From the NCBI RefSeq assembly GCF_004137245.1, contig NZ_SDWS01000001.1, positions 744,001-808,000 of the forward strand: DNA of 64,000 nucleotides, written 5' to 3'. Positions 52,184 to 59,350 of this stretch are shown in pieces. The stretch comes from Nocardioides glacieisoli (lineage in GTDB: Bacteria > Actinomycetota > Actinomycetes > Propionibacteriales > Nocardioidaceae). Position 1 is the first letter of the stretch. The number at the start of each line of letters is the position of its first letter. The notes below the pieces were generated by a model, which saw only the letters and a list, made by a program, of their open reading frames with translations, was not told the DNA's origin and ran no database searches. A program made the translations under genes and the position numbers.

Positions 52184-53302
52184 ATGACCACTCACCAGAG
52201 CCAGACCCAGCCCCTCGACCTCCGCCCCTTCACGGTCGCCGTCCCGCAGGACGCCATCGACGACCTCCACGCCCGCCTCGCCCGCACCCGCTACGCCGCC
52301 GAGCCGGTCGACACCGCCGGCACCGACGACTGGTCGGCCGGAGCCCCCGTCGCCTACCTCCGCGAGATGGTGGAGCACTGGAGCACCGGTTTCGACTGGC
52401 GCGCCCAGGAGGAGCGGATGAACGCGTACCCGCAGTTCCTCACCGAGATCGACGGCCAGACCATCCACTTCGTGCACGTCCGGTCGGCCAACGAGGACGC
52501 CACGCCGCTCCTGCTCCTGCACACCTACCCGGGCTCGTTCGTGGACTTCCTCGACCTGGTGCCGCACCTGAGCGACGACTTCCACCTCGTGATCCCGTCG
52601 ATCCCGGGCGTCGGCCACAGCCAGCCGCTCACCGACGGCGCGTGGGACTCCACCCGCACCGCCCGCACCTGGGACGCGCTGATGCGCGGCCTCGGCTACG
52701 AGTCCTACGGCGCGCACGGCTCCGACAACGGCGCGATCGTCTCGCGTGAGCTCGCGATGCTGGCCCCCGAGGGCTTCCTCGGCGCGCACGTGCTCCAGCT
52801 GTTCTCGTTCCCGTCGGGCGACCCCGCCGAGTTCGAGAAGATGACGCCGTCCGACTACGCCGCGCTGGAGTTCGCCGGGTGGTTCCAGACCGTCAACGGG
52901 TACGCCGCGATGAACGCGTCGCGGCCGCGCACCATCGCCGCCGCCCTCAGCGACTCCCCGGTGGGCCAGCTCGCCTACAACGAGCTCTTCGAGAGCTTCG
53001 GCAACGGCACCTCGCGCCTCACGCGGGACCAGGTGCTGACCCAGGTCAGCCTGTACTGGTTCACCAACAGCAGCGGCGGTGCGGTGCAGACCTACCGCGC
53101 GGAGCAGGCGGTCGAGGCGCGGGTCAACGAGGGCCGGATCGGTGTCGCGGTCTTCGCCGACGACTTCCAGACGTTGCGCCCCTTCGCCGAGCGCGACAAC
53201 ACCGACATCGTGTCCTGGACCGAGCACCCGGAGGGCGGTCACTTCGCCTCGATGGAGGTCCCCGAGGAGCTCGCGTCCGCGATCCGCGCCTTCTATCGGT
53301 GA
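52184..53302 (+). CDS. Epoxide hydrolase (EHN-type alpha/beta hydrolase)
   Basis: A 372-aa enzyme of the microsomal-like epoxide hydrolase group. The N-terminal EHN domain (PFTVAVPQDAIDDLHARLARTRY) is followed by the alpha/beta hydrolase core: oxyanion motif HTYPGSFVDF, nucleophile Asp in GAHGSDNGAIVSREL, and C-terminal catalytic His in EHPEGGHFASMEVPEELA. ATG 52184 follows TACCGT by 6 nt. It is divergent from the WYL regulator, and the pair looks like a small detoxification module inserted between conserved translation genes. Confidence 0.9.
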   Translation: MTTHQSQTQPLDLRPFTVAVPQDAIDDLHARLARTRYAAEPVDTAGTDDWSAGAPVAYLREMVEHWSTGFDWRAQEERMNAYPQFLTEIDGQTIHFVHVRSANEDATPLLLLHTYPGSFVDFLDLVPHLSDDFHLVIPSIPGVGHSQPLTDGAWDSTRTARTWDALMRGLGYESYGAHGSDNGAIVSRELAMLAPEGFLGAHVLQLFSFPSGDPAEFEKMTPSDYAALEFAGWFQTVNGYAAMNASRPRTIAAALSDSPVGQLAYNELFESFGNGTSRLTRDQVLTQVSLYWFTNSSGGAVQTYRAEQAVEARVNEGRIGVAVFADDFQTLRPFAERDNTDIVSWTEHPEGGHFASMEVPEELASAIRAFYR

Positions 53303-53347
53303 TCGCACGCGTGAGCGGGAGCCGGGCGACCGGCTAGCCTCGCGGCG

Positions 53348-53614
53348 ATGATCCTCATCGATCCACCTGCCGTGGCCAGGTGGGACCGGCTCTGGTCCCA
53401 CCTGGCCAGCGACACGTCGTACGACGAGGCGCACGAGTTCGCGGCCGCCCACGGCATCCCGGCCCGGGGCTGGGACCGCGACCACTACGACGTGCCCGAC
53501 GACTACTACGACGCGATGGTCGCCGCCGGCGCCGTGCCGGTCTCCTCGCGCGAGCTGGTGTCGGCCCTGCGCGCCGCGGGCCTGCGACGGCCGAAGCCGC
53601 AGTCCCGGCCCTGA
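53348..53614 (+). CDS. DUF4031 protein
   Basis: An 88-aa protein with the DUF4031 pattern: WSHLASDTSYDEAHEFAAAHGIPARGW and DHYDVPDDYYDAMVAAGAVPVSSRELV (shown as DHYDVPDDYYDAMVA). Family function is unknown. The ATG follows TAGCCT by 7 nt, and the sensor kinase follows 21 nt after its stop but has its own -10 box. Confidence 0.85.
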   Translation: MILIDPPAVARWDRLWSHLASDTSYDEAHEFAAAHGIPARGWDRDHYDVPDDYYDAMVAAGAVPVSSRELVSALRAAGLRRPKPQSRP

Positions 53615-53635
53615 ATCTGCCCTAGGGTGACCGAC

Positions 53636-54706
53636 GTGTCCGGGGAGAGGAAGGTCGAGAGCACGCCCACCCGGCTGCGTTCGCTTGCCGACTACTACCC
53701 CGACGGCGTCCTCGGCGCCACCCGCGACGGTGTCGTCACGATCATCAACTCCCAGGCTGCCGCGCTGCTCGGCATCGACGCGCAGGAGGCCGCGACCCTG
53801 CCGCTGTCCGAGCTGTTGCGGCTCCTCGACCAGGACGGGCGCACCTGGCTCGACGTCAACCGGCCCTTCGACAGCATCTCGATCGTCCGTGCCGTCCCCG
53901 AGCAGTCGTGGCTCAACGCCTCCGGCGAGGAGGTGCTCACCACTGCCAGGCTCGTCCGCGACGAGCCACTCGGTCCCGTCGTCGGCATCGCTGTCGGGCT
54001 CCGCAGCGGACGGGGCCGTGCCCGGCTCGACCGCGAGCGCTCCGACCTCGTCGCCACCGTCGCCCACGAGCTCCGGTCCCCGTTGACCGGTGTGAAGGGC
54101 TTCGTGCAGGCCCTGCTCAACCGATGGGACAAGCTGACCGACGACCAGCGCAAGCTGATGCTCAACACCGTCAACGCCGACGCCGACCGCTTGGCCCGGC
54201 TGATCGCCGAGCTCCTCGACGTCGCCCGCATCGACACCGGCCGGCTCCAGCTCTACCCGCGCGAGTCGTCGGCCGAGGTCCTGGTGCGCCGGGTCGTCGA
54301 GTCGATCGAGGCCGGCACGTCGCGCGAGATCCTCCTCGAGGTCGAGGACGACCTTCCGGAGGTCTTCGCCGACCCCGACAAGTTCACCCAGGTCGTGACG
54401 AACCTGGTCGAGAACGCCATCCGCCACGGGCAGGGCCAGGTGAGCGTCCGGCTGGCCCGCACCCCCGACCGCACCGGTGTGCGCACCACGGTCGACGACG
54501 AGGGCGACGGCATCCCCGTCGAGCTGCGCCGGCGGGTCTTCACCAAGTTCTGGACCACCGGTGACTCCGGCGGCAGCGGGCTCGGGATGTACATCGTCGG
54601 CGGCCTGGCCCGTGCGCACGGCGGCTGGGTCACCATCGACGACGCCCCGGGCGGCGGAGCGCGCGTGATGGTCGACTGGCCGAGCGACGACCAGCGCCCG
54701 GAGTGA
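53636..54706 (+). CDS. Soluble PAS-domain sensor histidine kinase
   Basis: A 356-aa cytoplasmic kinase without transmembrane segments: PAS domain about 20-115 (YYPDGVLGATRDGVVTIINSQ), HisKA with the phospho-His in VATVAHELRSPLTGVKGF, and HATPase with VVTNLVENAIRHG (N box) and GSGLGMYIVGGLARAHGG. A kinase at this place, just before pheS, is conserved in Streptomyces and relatives, and its partner is not established. GTG 53636 lies 7 nt after TAGGGT. The OmpR-type regulator gene downstream has its own promoter and a cognate kinase, so it is not the obvious partner. Confidence 0.88.
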   Translation: MSGERKVESTPTRLRSLADYYPDGVLGATRDGVVTIINSQAAALLGIDAQEAATLPLSELLRLLDQDGRTWLDVNRPFDSISIVRAVPEQSWLNASGEEVLTTARLVRDEPLGPVVGIAVGLRSGRGRARLDRERSDLVATVAHELRSPLTGVKGFVQALLNRWDKLTDDQRKLMLNTVNADADRLARLIAELLDVARIDTGRLQLYPRESSAEVLVRRVVESIEAGTSREILLEVEDDLPEVFADPDKFTQVVTNLVENAIRHGQGQVSVRLARTPDRTGVRTTVDDEGDGIPVELRRRVFTKFWTTGDSGGSGLGMYIVGGLARAHGGWVTIDDAPGGGARVMVDWPSDDQRPE

Positions 54707-54785
54707 CCCGGCCCGACGACCACCTCCACACAACCTTCACGAGTCGTCCCCGCCTCCCGCGCGCCCGGGCTCCTAGGGTCGGAGC

Positions 54786-55496
54786 ATGACGTCGAGCATG
54801 CCCGTGCGGACCGCCCTGGTGGTCGAGGACGAGCGCACCATCAACGATGCGCTGGCCCAGCGGCTGCGCGCCGAGGGCTACACGGTGGAGCAGGCCTTCG
54901 ACGGTCCGTCCGCGGTCGAGGTCGCGGCAGCCGTGCGACCCGACGTGGTGCTCCTCGACGTGATGCTGCCCGGCTTCGACGGCCTGGAGGTCTGCCGCCG
55001 GATCCAGGCCGAGCGCCCCGTCCCGGTGCTGATGCTGACCGCGCGCGACGACGAGGCCGACGTGCTCGTGGGCCTCGGGGTCGGCGCCGACGACTACCTC
55101 ACCAAGCCGTTCTCGATGCGCGAGGTCGTCGCCCGCGTCGCCGCCCTGCTGCGGCGCGTCGAGCGTGCCGAGGCTCTCGCCGCCGAACGGCCCGCCGCCC
55201 TCGAGGTCGGTGCGATCAGCATCGACCCCGGCACCCGGCGTACGACCGTGGCGGGCGAGCCGGTCCACCTGACGCCGACGGAGTTCGACCTGCTGCTGTG
55301 CCTGGCCCGCGAGGCCGGCCAGGTCCTCGGCCGCGACCGGCTGCTCCGCGAGGTCTGGGACTGGGGCGACGCCTGGGGGAGCCCCGGCGCCGCACGCACC
55401 GTCGACAGCCACGTCAAGGCGCTGCGCGCCAAGGTCGGTGCCGAGCGGATCCGCACGGTCCACGGCGTCGGCTACTCCCTCGAGGACCTGACATGA
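54786..55496 (+). CDS. OmpR/PhoB-family response regulator
   Basis: A 236-aa regulator: receiver domain with acidic VVEDERT, phospho-acceptor Asp in VVLLDVMLPGFDGLEV, and TKPFSMREVVARV with the conserved Lys. The C-terminal winged helix has LTPTEFDLLLCLAREAG and RTVDSHVKALRAKVG. ATG 54786 lies 6 nt after TAGGGT. Its stop overlaps the ATG of the fused kinase by 4 nt, so they are a coupled pair. Confidence 0.92.
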   Translation: MTSSMPVRTALVVEDERTINDALAQRLRAEGYTVEQAFDGPSAVEVAAAVRPDVVLLDVMLPGFDGLEVCRRIQAERPVPVLMLTARDDEADVLVGLGVGADDYLTKPFSMREVVARVAALLRRVERAEALAAERPAALEVGAISIDPGTRRTTVAGEPVHLTPTEFDLLLCLAREAGQVLGRDRLLREVWDWGDAWGSPGAARTVDSHVKALRAKVGAERIRTVHGVGYSLEDLT

Positions 55497-58081
55497 CTCC
55501 GCGCACGCCGACGCCGCTCGACACGGTGTCCAGCCTCAAGGTGAAGCTCGGGCTGCTCGTCGCCGCGTCCGTCGTGGTGGCCGTGCTCCTGAGCCTCCTC
55601 GGCTCGGCGGCCGACGTCCCGCCGCTCCTCGTGCTCCCCGTCAGCGTGGCGCTCGCCCTCGGCGTCACCCAGCTGCTCGCGGCCGGGATGGTGGCGCCGC
55701 TGCGCCGGATGACGGAGGTCTCGCGCGCCATGGCGCGCGGCGACTACTCCGGCCGGGTCCGCACGACCGCCACCGACGAGGTCGGCCAGCTCGCCGCCGC
55801 CTTCAACCGGATGGCCGAGGACCTCGCGACCGTCGACCGCGAGCGACGCGACCTGATCGCCACGGTCTCCCACGAGCTGCGTACGCCGCTCACGGCGATG
55901 ACGGCACTGCTCGAGAACCTCGCCGACGGCGTCGTGCCCGCGGACTCCGAGCACCTCGGCGCCGCGCTCGAGGAGGCCCAGCGGCTGGGGCGCCTCGTCG
56001 ACGACCTGCTCCAGCTCTCGCGCCTGGAGGCGGGCGTGGTGGAGCTGGACCGCGAGCAGGTCGCCCTGCGATCGCTGGTCGAGGAGTCCGTCGCCCAGGT
56101 GGCCGCGGCCGGTCGCACGGGTGCGTTCGACGTGACGGTCCCGGCCGACCTGGAGGTCGAGGGGGACCCGGCCCGGCTGCGACAGCTGCTCGTCAACGTG
56201 CTCGACAACGCGGGGCGGCACGCGCCGACCGGCACCACCGTCCACGTGTCCGGGGGAGCAGGTCCCGGTGGCGGCGGTCGGTGGTGGCTCGAGGTCGCCG
56301 ACGAGGGCGGGGGAGTCGCCCCCGAGGACCGCGAGCGGGTCTTCGAGCGGTTCGGCACCGACGGCGGCGGCGGGACCGGCCTCGGCCTCGCCGTGGCCCG
56401 GTGGGTGGCGCAGCTCCACGGCGGCACCCTGCGCTTCCTCGACCCAGCGTCCGGGCGGGGAGCCCGGCTGCGGCTCGAGGTCGACGGTCCCGGCCCCGCG
56501 TCCCCCGCACCTTCCGTTCCTTCCCTCACCCAGGAGCCAGCCGTGAGCACGTCCACGCCCACCCGCCCGACTCCCGCCCGCCCCGCCACGGGCGTGGACG
56601 CCCTGTTCGGCCGGTTCTGGCCCGAGTCGGGGAAGGCGTCGGGATGGCGCACGGTCCTGGCCGCCGCGATCGCCGGCATCATCGCCGGCGCGGCCCTGTC
56701 CTTCCACGGCCCCGGCATCAGCTGGACGTTGGTCGGCCTGTGCTGCGGCGCGGCTGCGTTCCTCACCGCCCGCCACCGTCGCGACCCGTGGACGCTGACG
56801 TGCACCGGGCTGGCCGTGCTGCTGGTGCTCCCCATGACCCTGCTCGCCGCAGAGTGGGTGCAGCTGTTGTGCCTGCTCGCCGCGACCGCCGTGTTCCTGT
56901 GCGGCGTGACGGGCGCGCGCTCGCTGCCCGGTTTCCTGCTGTCCGGGATCGCCTGGCCGATGTCGTCGCTGCGCGGACTGCCCTGGTTCGGCCGGTCGCT
57001 GCGCTTCGGGCGGGCCGGTTCGCAGACGCCGGCCGTGGTGCGTACGGCGCTGTGGTCGCTGCTGGGGCTCGGGGTGTTCGGCACGATCTTCGCCACCGCC
57101 AACCCGGTCTTCGGCTCGTGGGTCGACCAGCTCGTCCCCAGCCTCACGTTCAACGAGATCGTCGGCCGGGCGTTCCTGGCGTGCTTCGTCTTCGCCGTCA
57201 CCCTCGGTGCCGCCTACCTCGCCCTCAACCCGGCGCAGGTGGAGATGTACGGCGACCGGCGGCCGACGCCGCTGGCCAACCGCTTCGAGTGGCTCGTCCC
57301 GGTGCTGGTCGTCGACGGGGTGTTCCTCGCCTTCATGGCCGCGCAGGCGCGGGCCCTGGTCGGCGGGGAGGACTACATCCGGCAGACCACCGGGCTGACG
57401 TACGCCGAGTTCGTGCACCAGGGCTTCGGCCAGCTCACCCTCGCCACGGCGCTCACCGTGCTCGTCGTGTGGGTGGCCTCCAGGCGTGCCGGCGAGACGC
57501 CGGACGACCGGCGCTGGCTCCTCGGGTCGCTCGGCCTGCTGTGCGTGCTCACGCTCCTCGTGGTCGCGTCGGCGCTCCGCGGCATGAGCGTCTACCAGGA
57601 CGCCTACGGCTTCACCACGCTGCGGCTCTTCGTCGACGTCTTCGAGGGCTGGCTCGGGTTCGTCGTGCTCGCGATCATGGTCGCCGGTGTCGCCGGCTGG
57701 GGCCGGTGGCTCCCGCGGATCGCCCTCGCCTCCGGTGCGCTCGCGCTGGTCGGCCTCGCCGCGATCAACCCGGACGCCTGGGTCGCCGGACGCAACCTCG
57801 ACCGCTACGACGCCACCGGCAAGCTCGACGTGCCATACCTGATGTCCTTGTCCCCGGACGCCGCCCCGGTGATCGCCGACCGGCTCGGACCGGAGGCGGC
57901 GAGGTGCGTGCTCCGGCTGCTGCCCCTGACCAGCATGGACGAGGAGACGCTGGAAGACGCCCGCGCCTGGAACCTCGGCCGATCGCGTGCCGCGACCGTG
58001 CTCGAGGACGTCGACGTGGCCTCGATGCCCACCACGGCCACCGACGAATGCAGTGGCGTCTTCGCGTCCTTCAACGGGTAG
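55493..58081 (+). CDS. Histidine kinase fused to a DUF4153/DUF4173 membrane domain
   Basis: An 862-aa product in two parts. Residues 1-~345: two helices, a HAMP domain (GDYSGRVRTTATDEVGQLAAAFNRM), HisKA with LIATVSHELRTPLTAM, and HATPase with NVLDNAGRHAPTG and GGTGLGLAVARWVAQLHGG. Residues ~375-860: a DUF4153/4173 integral membrane domain with about ten helices and IFATANPVFGSWVDQL. The linker is Pro/Thr/Ala rich. AGGAG (56532-56536) followed 6 nt later by an in-frame GTG (56543) within the linker could initiate the membrane part alone. It overlaps the response-regulator gene by ATGA. Confidence 0.88.
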   Translation: MTPRTPTPLDTVSSLKVKLGLLVAASVVVAVLLSLLGSAADVPPLLVLPVSVALALGVTQLLAAGMVAPLRRMTEVSRAMARGDYSGRVRTTATDEVGQLAAAFNRMAEDLATVDRERRDLIATVSHELRTPLTAMTALLENLADGVVPADSEHLGAALEEAQRLGRLVDDLLQLSRLEAGVVELDREQVALRSLVEESVAQVAAAGRTGAFDVTVPADLEVEGDPARLRQLLVNVLDNAGRHAPTGTTVHVSGGAGPGGGGRWWLEVADEGGGVAPEDRERVFERFGTDGGGGTGLGLAVARWVAQLHGGTLRFLDPASGRGARLRLEVDGPGPASPAPSVPSLTQEPAVSTSTPTRPTPARPATGVDALFGRFWPESGKASGWRTVLAAAIAGIIAGAALSFHGPGISWTLVGLCCGAAAFLTARHRRDPWTLTCTGLAVLLVLPMTLLAAEWVQLLCLLAATAVFLCGVTGARSLPGFLLSGIAWPMSSLRGLPWFGRSLRFGRAGSQTPAVVRTALWSLLGLGVFGTIFATANPVFGSWVDQLVPSLTFNEIVGRAFLACFVFAVTLGAAYLALNPAQVEMYGDRRPTPLANRFEWLVPVLVVDGVFLAFMAAQARALVGGEDYIRQTTGLTYAEFVHQGFGQLTLATALTVLVVWVASRRAGETPDDRRWLLGSLGLLCVLTLLVVASALRGMSVYQDAYGFTTLRLFVDVFEGWLGFVVLAIMVAGVAGWGRWLPRIALASGALALVGLAAINPDAWVAGRNLDRYDATGKLDVPYLMSLSPDAAPVIADRLGPEAARCVLRLLPLTSMDEETLEDARAWNLGRSRAATVLEDVDVASMPTTATDECSGVFASFNG
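56530..56545 (+). promoter_or_regulatory. Internal ribosome-binding site and GTG in the kinase-DUF4153 linker
   Basis: CAGGAGCCAGCCGTG at the linker forms a textbook Shine-Dalgarno site plus start codon, in frame with the DUF4153 domain. It would give a 512-aa stand-alone membrane protein beginning VSTSTPTRPTP. Confidence 0.5.
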
Positions 58082-58237
58082 CATCACGGTCGTGGACACG
58101 AGCTTGCGATTTCTGCGCCCCGGACCTGGTCCGTCGGGCAGCTGACGTCATCCGGGTCCGGGGAGTCCCCGTCCGACCCGACGCTCACCCACTTCTAGAC
58201 TCAGCGGCGACCTGATGAAGCCATGCGAAAGGGAGCC
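58079..58237 (+). promoter_or_regulatory. pheS leader with leaderless 17-codon ORF and hairpins
   Basis: TAGCAT (58079-58084), which includes the stop codon of the upstream gene, lies 7 nt before GTG 58092. From there a short ORF encodes VDTSLRFLRPGPGPSGS and stops at 58145. Downstream, CGTCGGG and CCCGACG arms bracket an inner GGGGAGTCCCC hairpin, and a second box TAGACT lies near 58195. It could be a leader-peptide attenuator or a simple promoter region. Only one Phe codon is present, so Phe-based attenuation as in E. coli pheM is not obvious. Confidence 0.35.
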
Positions 58238-59335
58238 ATGTCCGGCCCCAACACCGACTACGACCCTGTCGAAGTGACCCCGCTCAAGGCCGAGCAGGTC
58301 GACGAGATGCGCGAGGCGGCCCTGGCCGCGATCGCCGCCGCCGCCGACCTCGACGCCCTCAAGCAGGTCCGCATCGACCACACCGGCGACCGGTCCCCGC
58401 TCGCCCTCGCCAACCGCGAGATCGGCGCGCTGCCGCCCCAGGCCCGCAAGGACGCCGGCCAGCGCATCGGCCAGACCCGCGGGGCCGTCAACCAGGCGCT
58501 CGCCGCCCGGCAGGTGGTCCTCGAGGCCGAGCACGAGGAGCGGATGCTGGTCGAGGAGACCGTCGACGTCTCCCTGCCCACCACCCGCGCCCGTCGCGGT
58601 GGTCGGCACCCGCTCACGCTGCAGTCCGAGCTCATCGCCGACCTCTTCGTGGCGATGGGCTACGAGGTCGCCGAGGGCCCGGTGGTGGAGGCCGAGTGGC
58701 TCAACTTCGACGCCCTCAACCTCGGCCCCGACCACCCCGCGCGTTCCATGCAGGACACGTTCTGGACCGAGCCGGCCGAGAACCACGTCGTGCTGCGCAC
58801 CCAGACCTCGCCCGTGCAGGCGCGCACGATGCTCACGCGCAAGCCGCCGATCTACGTCGTCTGTCCGGGCCGGGTGTTCCGCACCGACGAGTACGACGCC
58901 ACGCACTCGCCGATGTTCCACCAGGTCGAGGGCCTCGTGGTCGACGAGGGCATCACGATGGCCCACCTCAAGGGCACGCTCGACCACTTCGCCTCCCAGC
59001 TCTTCGGTGACGGCATCACGACGCGGTTCCGGCCGTCGTACTTCCCCTTCACCGAGCCGTCCGCCGAGGTCGACGTGCTCTGCTTCGTGTGCCGCAACGT
59101 CGACCCTGCGTCGTGCCGGACCTGCCGCGGCGAGGGCTGGATCGAGTGGGGCGGCTGCGGCGTGGTCAACCCGCGCGTGCTCACCGCCTGCGGCGTGGAC
59201 CCGTCGGTCTACAGCGGCTTCGCCTTCGGCATGGGCATCGACCGCTCGTTCATGTTCCGCCACAACCTCGAGGACCTGCGTCCGCTGTTCGAGGGCGACG
59301 TGCGGTTCTCCTCCTCCTTCGGCAGCGAAATCTAA
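58238..59335 (+). CDS. pheS: Phenylalanine-tRNA ligase alpha subunit
   Basis: The catalytic subunit (365 aa) of the (alpha-beta)2 enzyme that charges tRNA-Phe. N-terminal coiled-coil (1-~85), then class II motifs: GPVVEAEWLNFDALNL, SPVQARTMLTRKPP, FHQVEGLVVDEGI, YFPFTEPSAEVDV and FGMGIDRSFMFRHN. Cysteines in CFVCRNVDPASCRTCRGEG may bind zinc. ATG 58238 (MSGPNTDYDP) is chosen because the GGGAG is directly upstream and the sequence aligns with Streptomyces PheS; ATG 58223 is five codons earlier. Confidence 0.96.
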   Translation: MSGPNTDYDPVEVTPLKAEQVDEMREAALAAIAAAADLDALKQVRIDHTGDRSPLALANREIGALPPQARKDAGQRIGQTRGAVNQALAARQVVLEAEHEERMLVEETVDVSLPTTRARRGGRHPLTLQSELIADLFVAMGYEVAEGPVVEAEWLNFDALNLGPDHPARSMQDTFWTEPAENHVVLRTQTSPVQARTMLTRKPPIYVVCPGRVFRTDEYDATHSPMFHQVEGLVVDEGITMAHLKGTLDHFASQLFGDGITTRFRPSYFPFTEPSAEVDVLCFVCRNVDPASCRTCRGEGWIEWGGCGVVNPRVLTACGVDPSVYSGFAFGMGIDRSFMFRHNLEDLRPLFEGDVRFSSSFGSEI

Positions 59336-59350
59336 GGGAGAGATCTGATC

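Noticed and set aside
51077-54733. A ~1200-codon minus-strand frame over the WYL, hydrolase and kinase genes
   Set aside because: A product of GC-rich codon bias on the opposite strand; no domain is recognisable and three real genes occupy the region.
58079-58237. T-box riboswitch before pheST
   Set aside because: No AGGGUGGNACCGCG-type T-box sequence or long specifier stem is visible.
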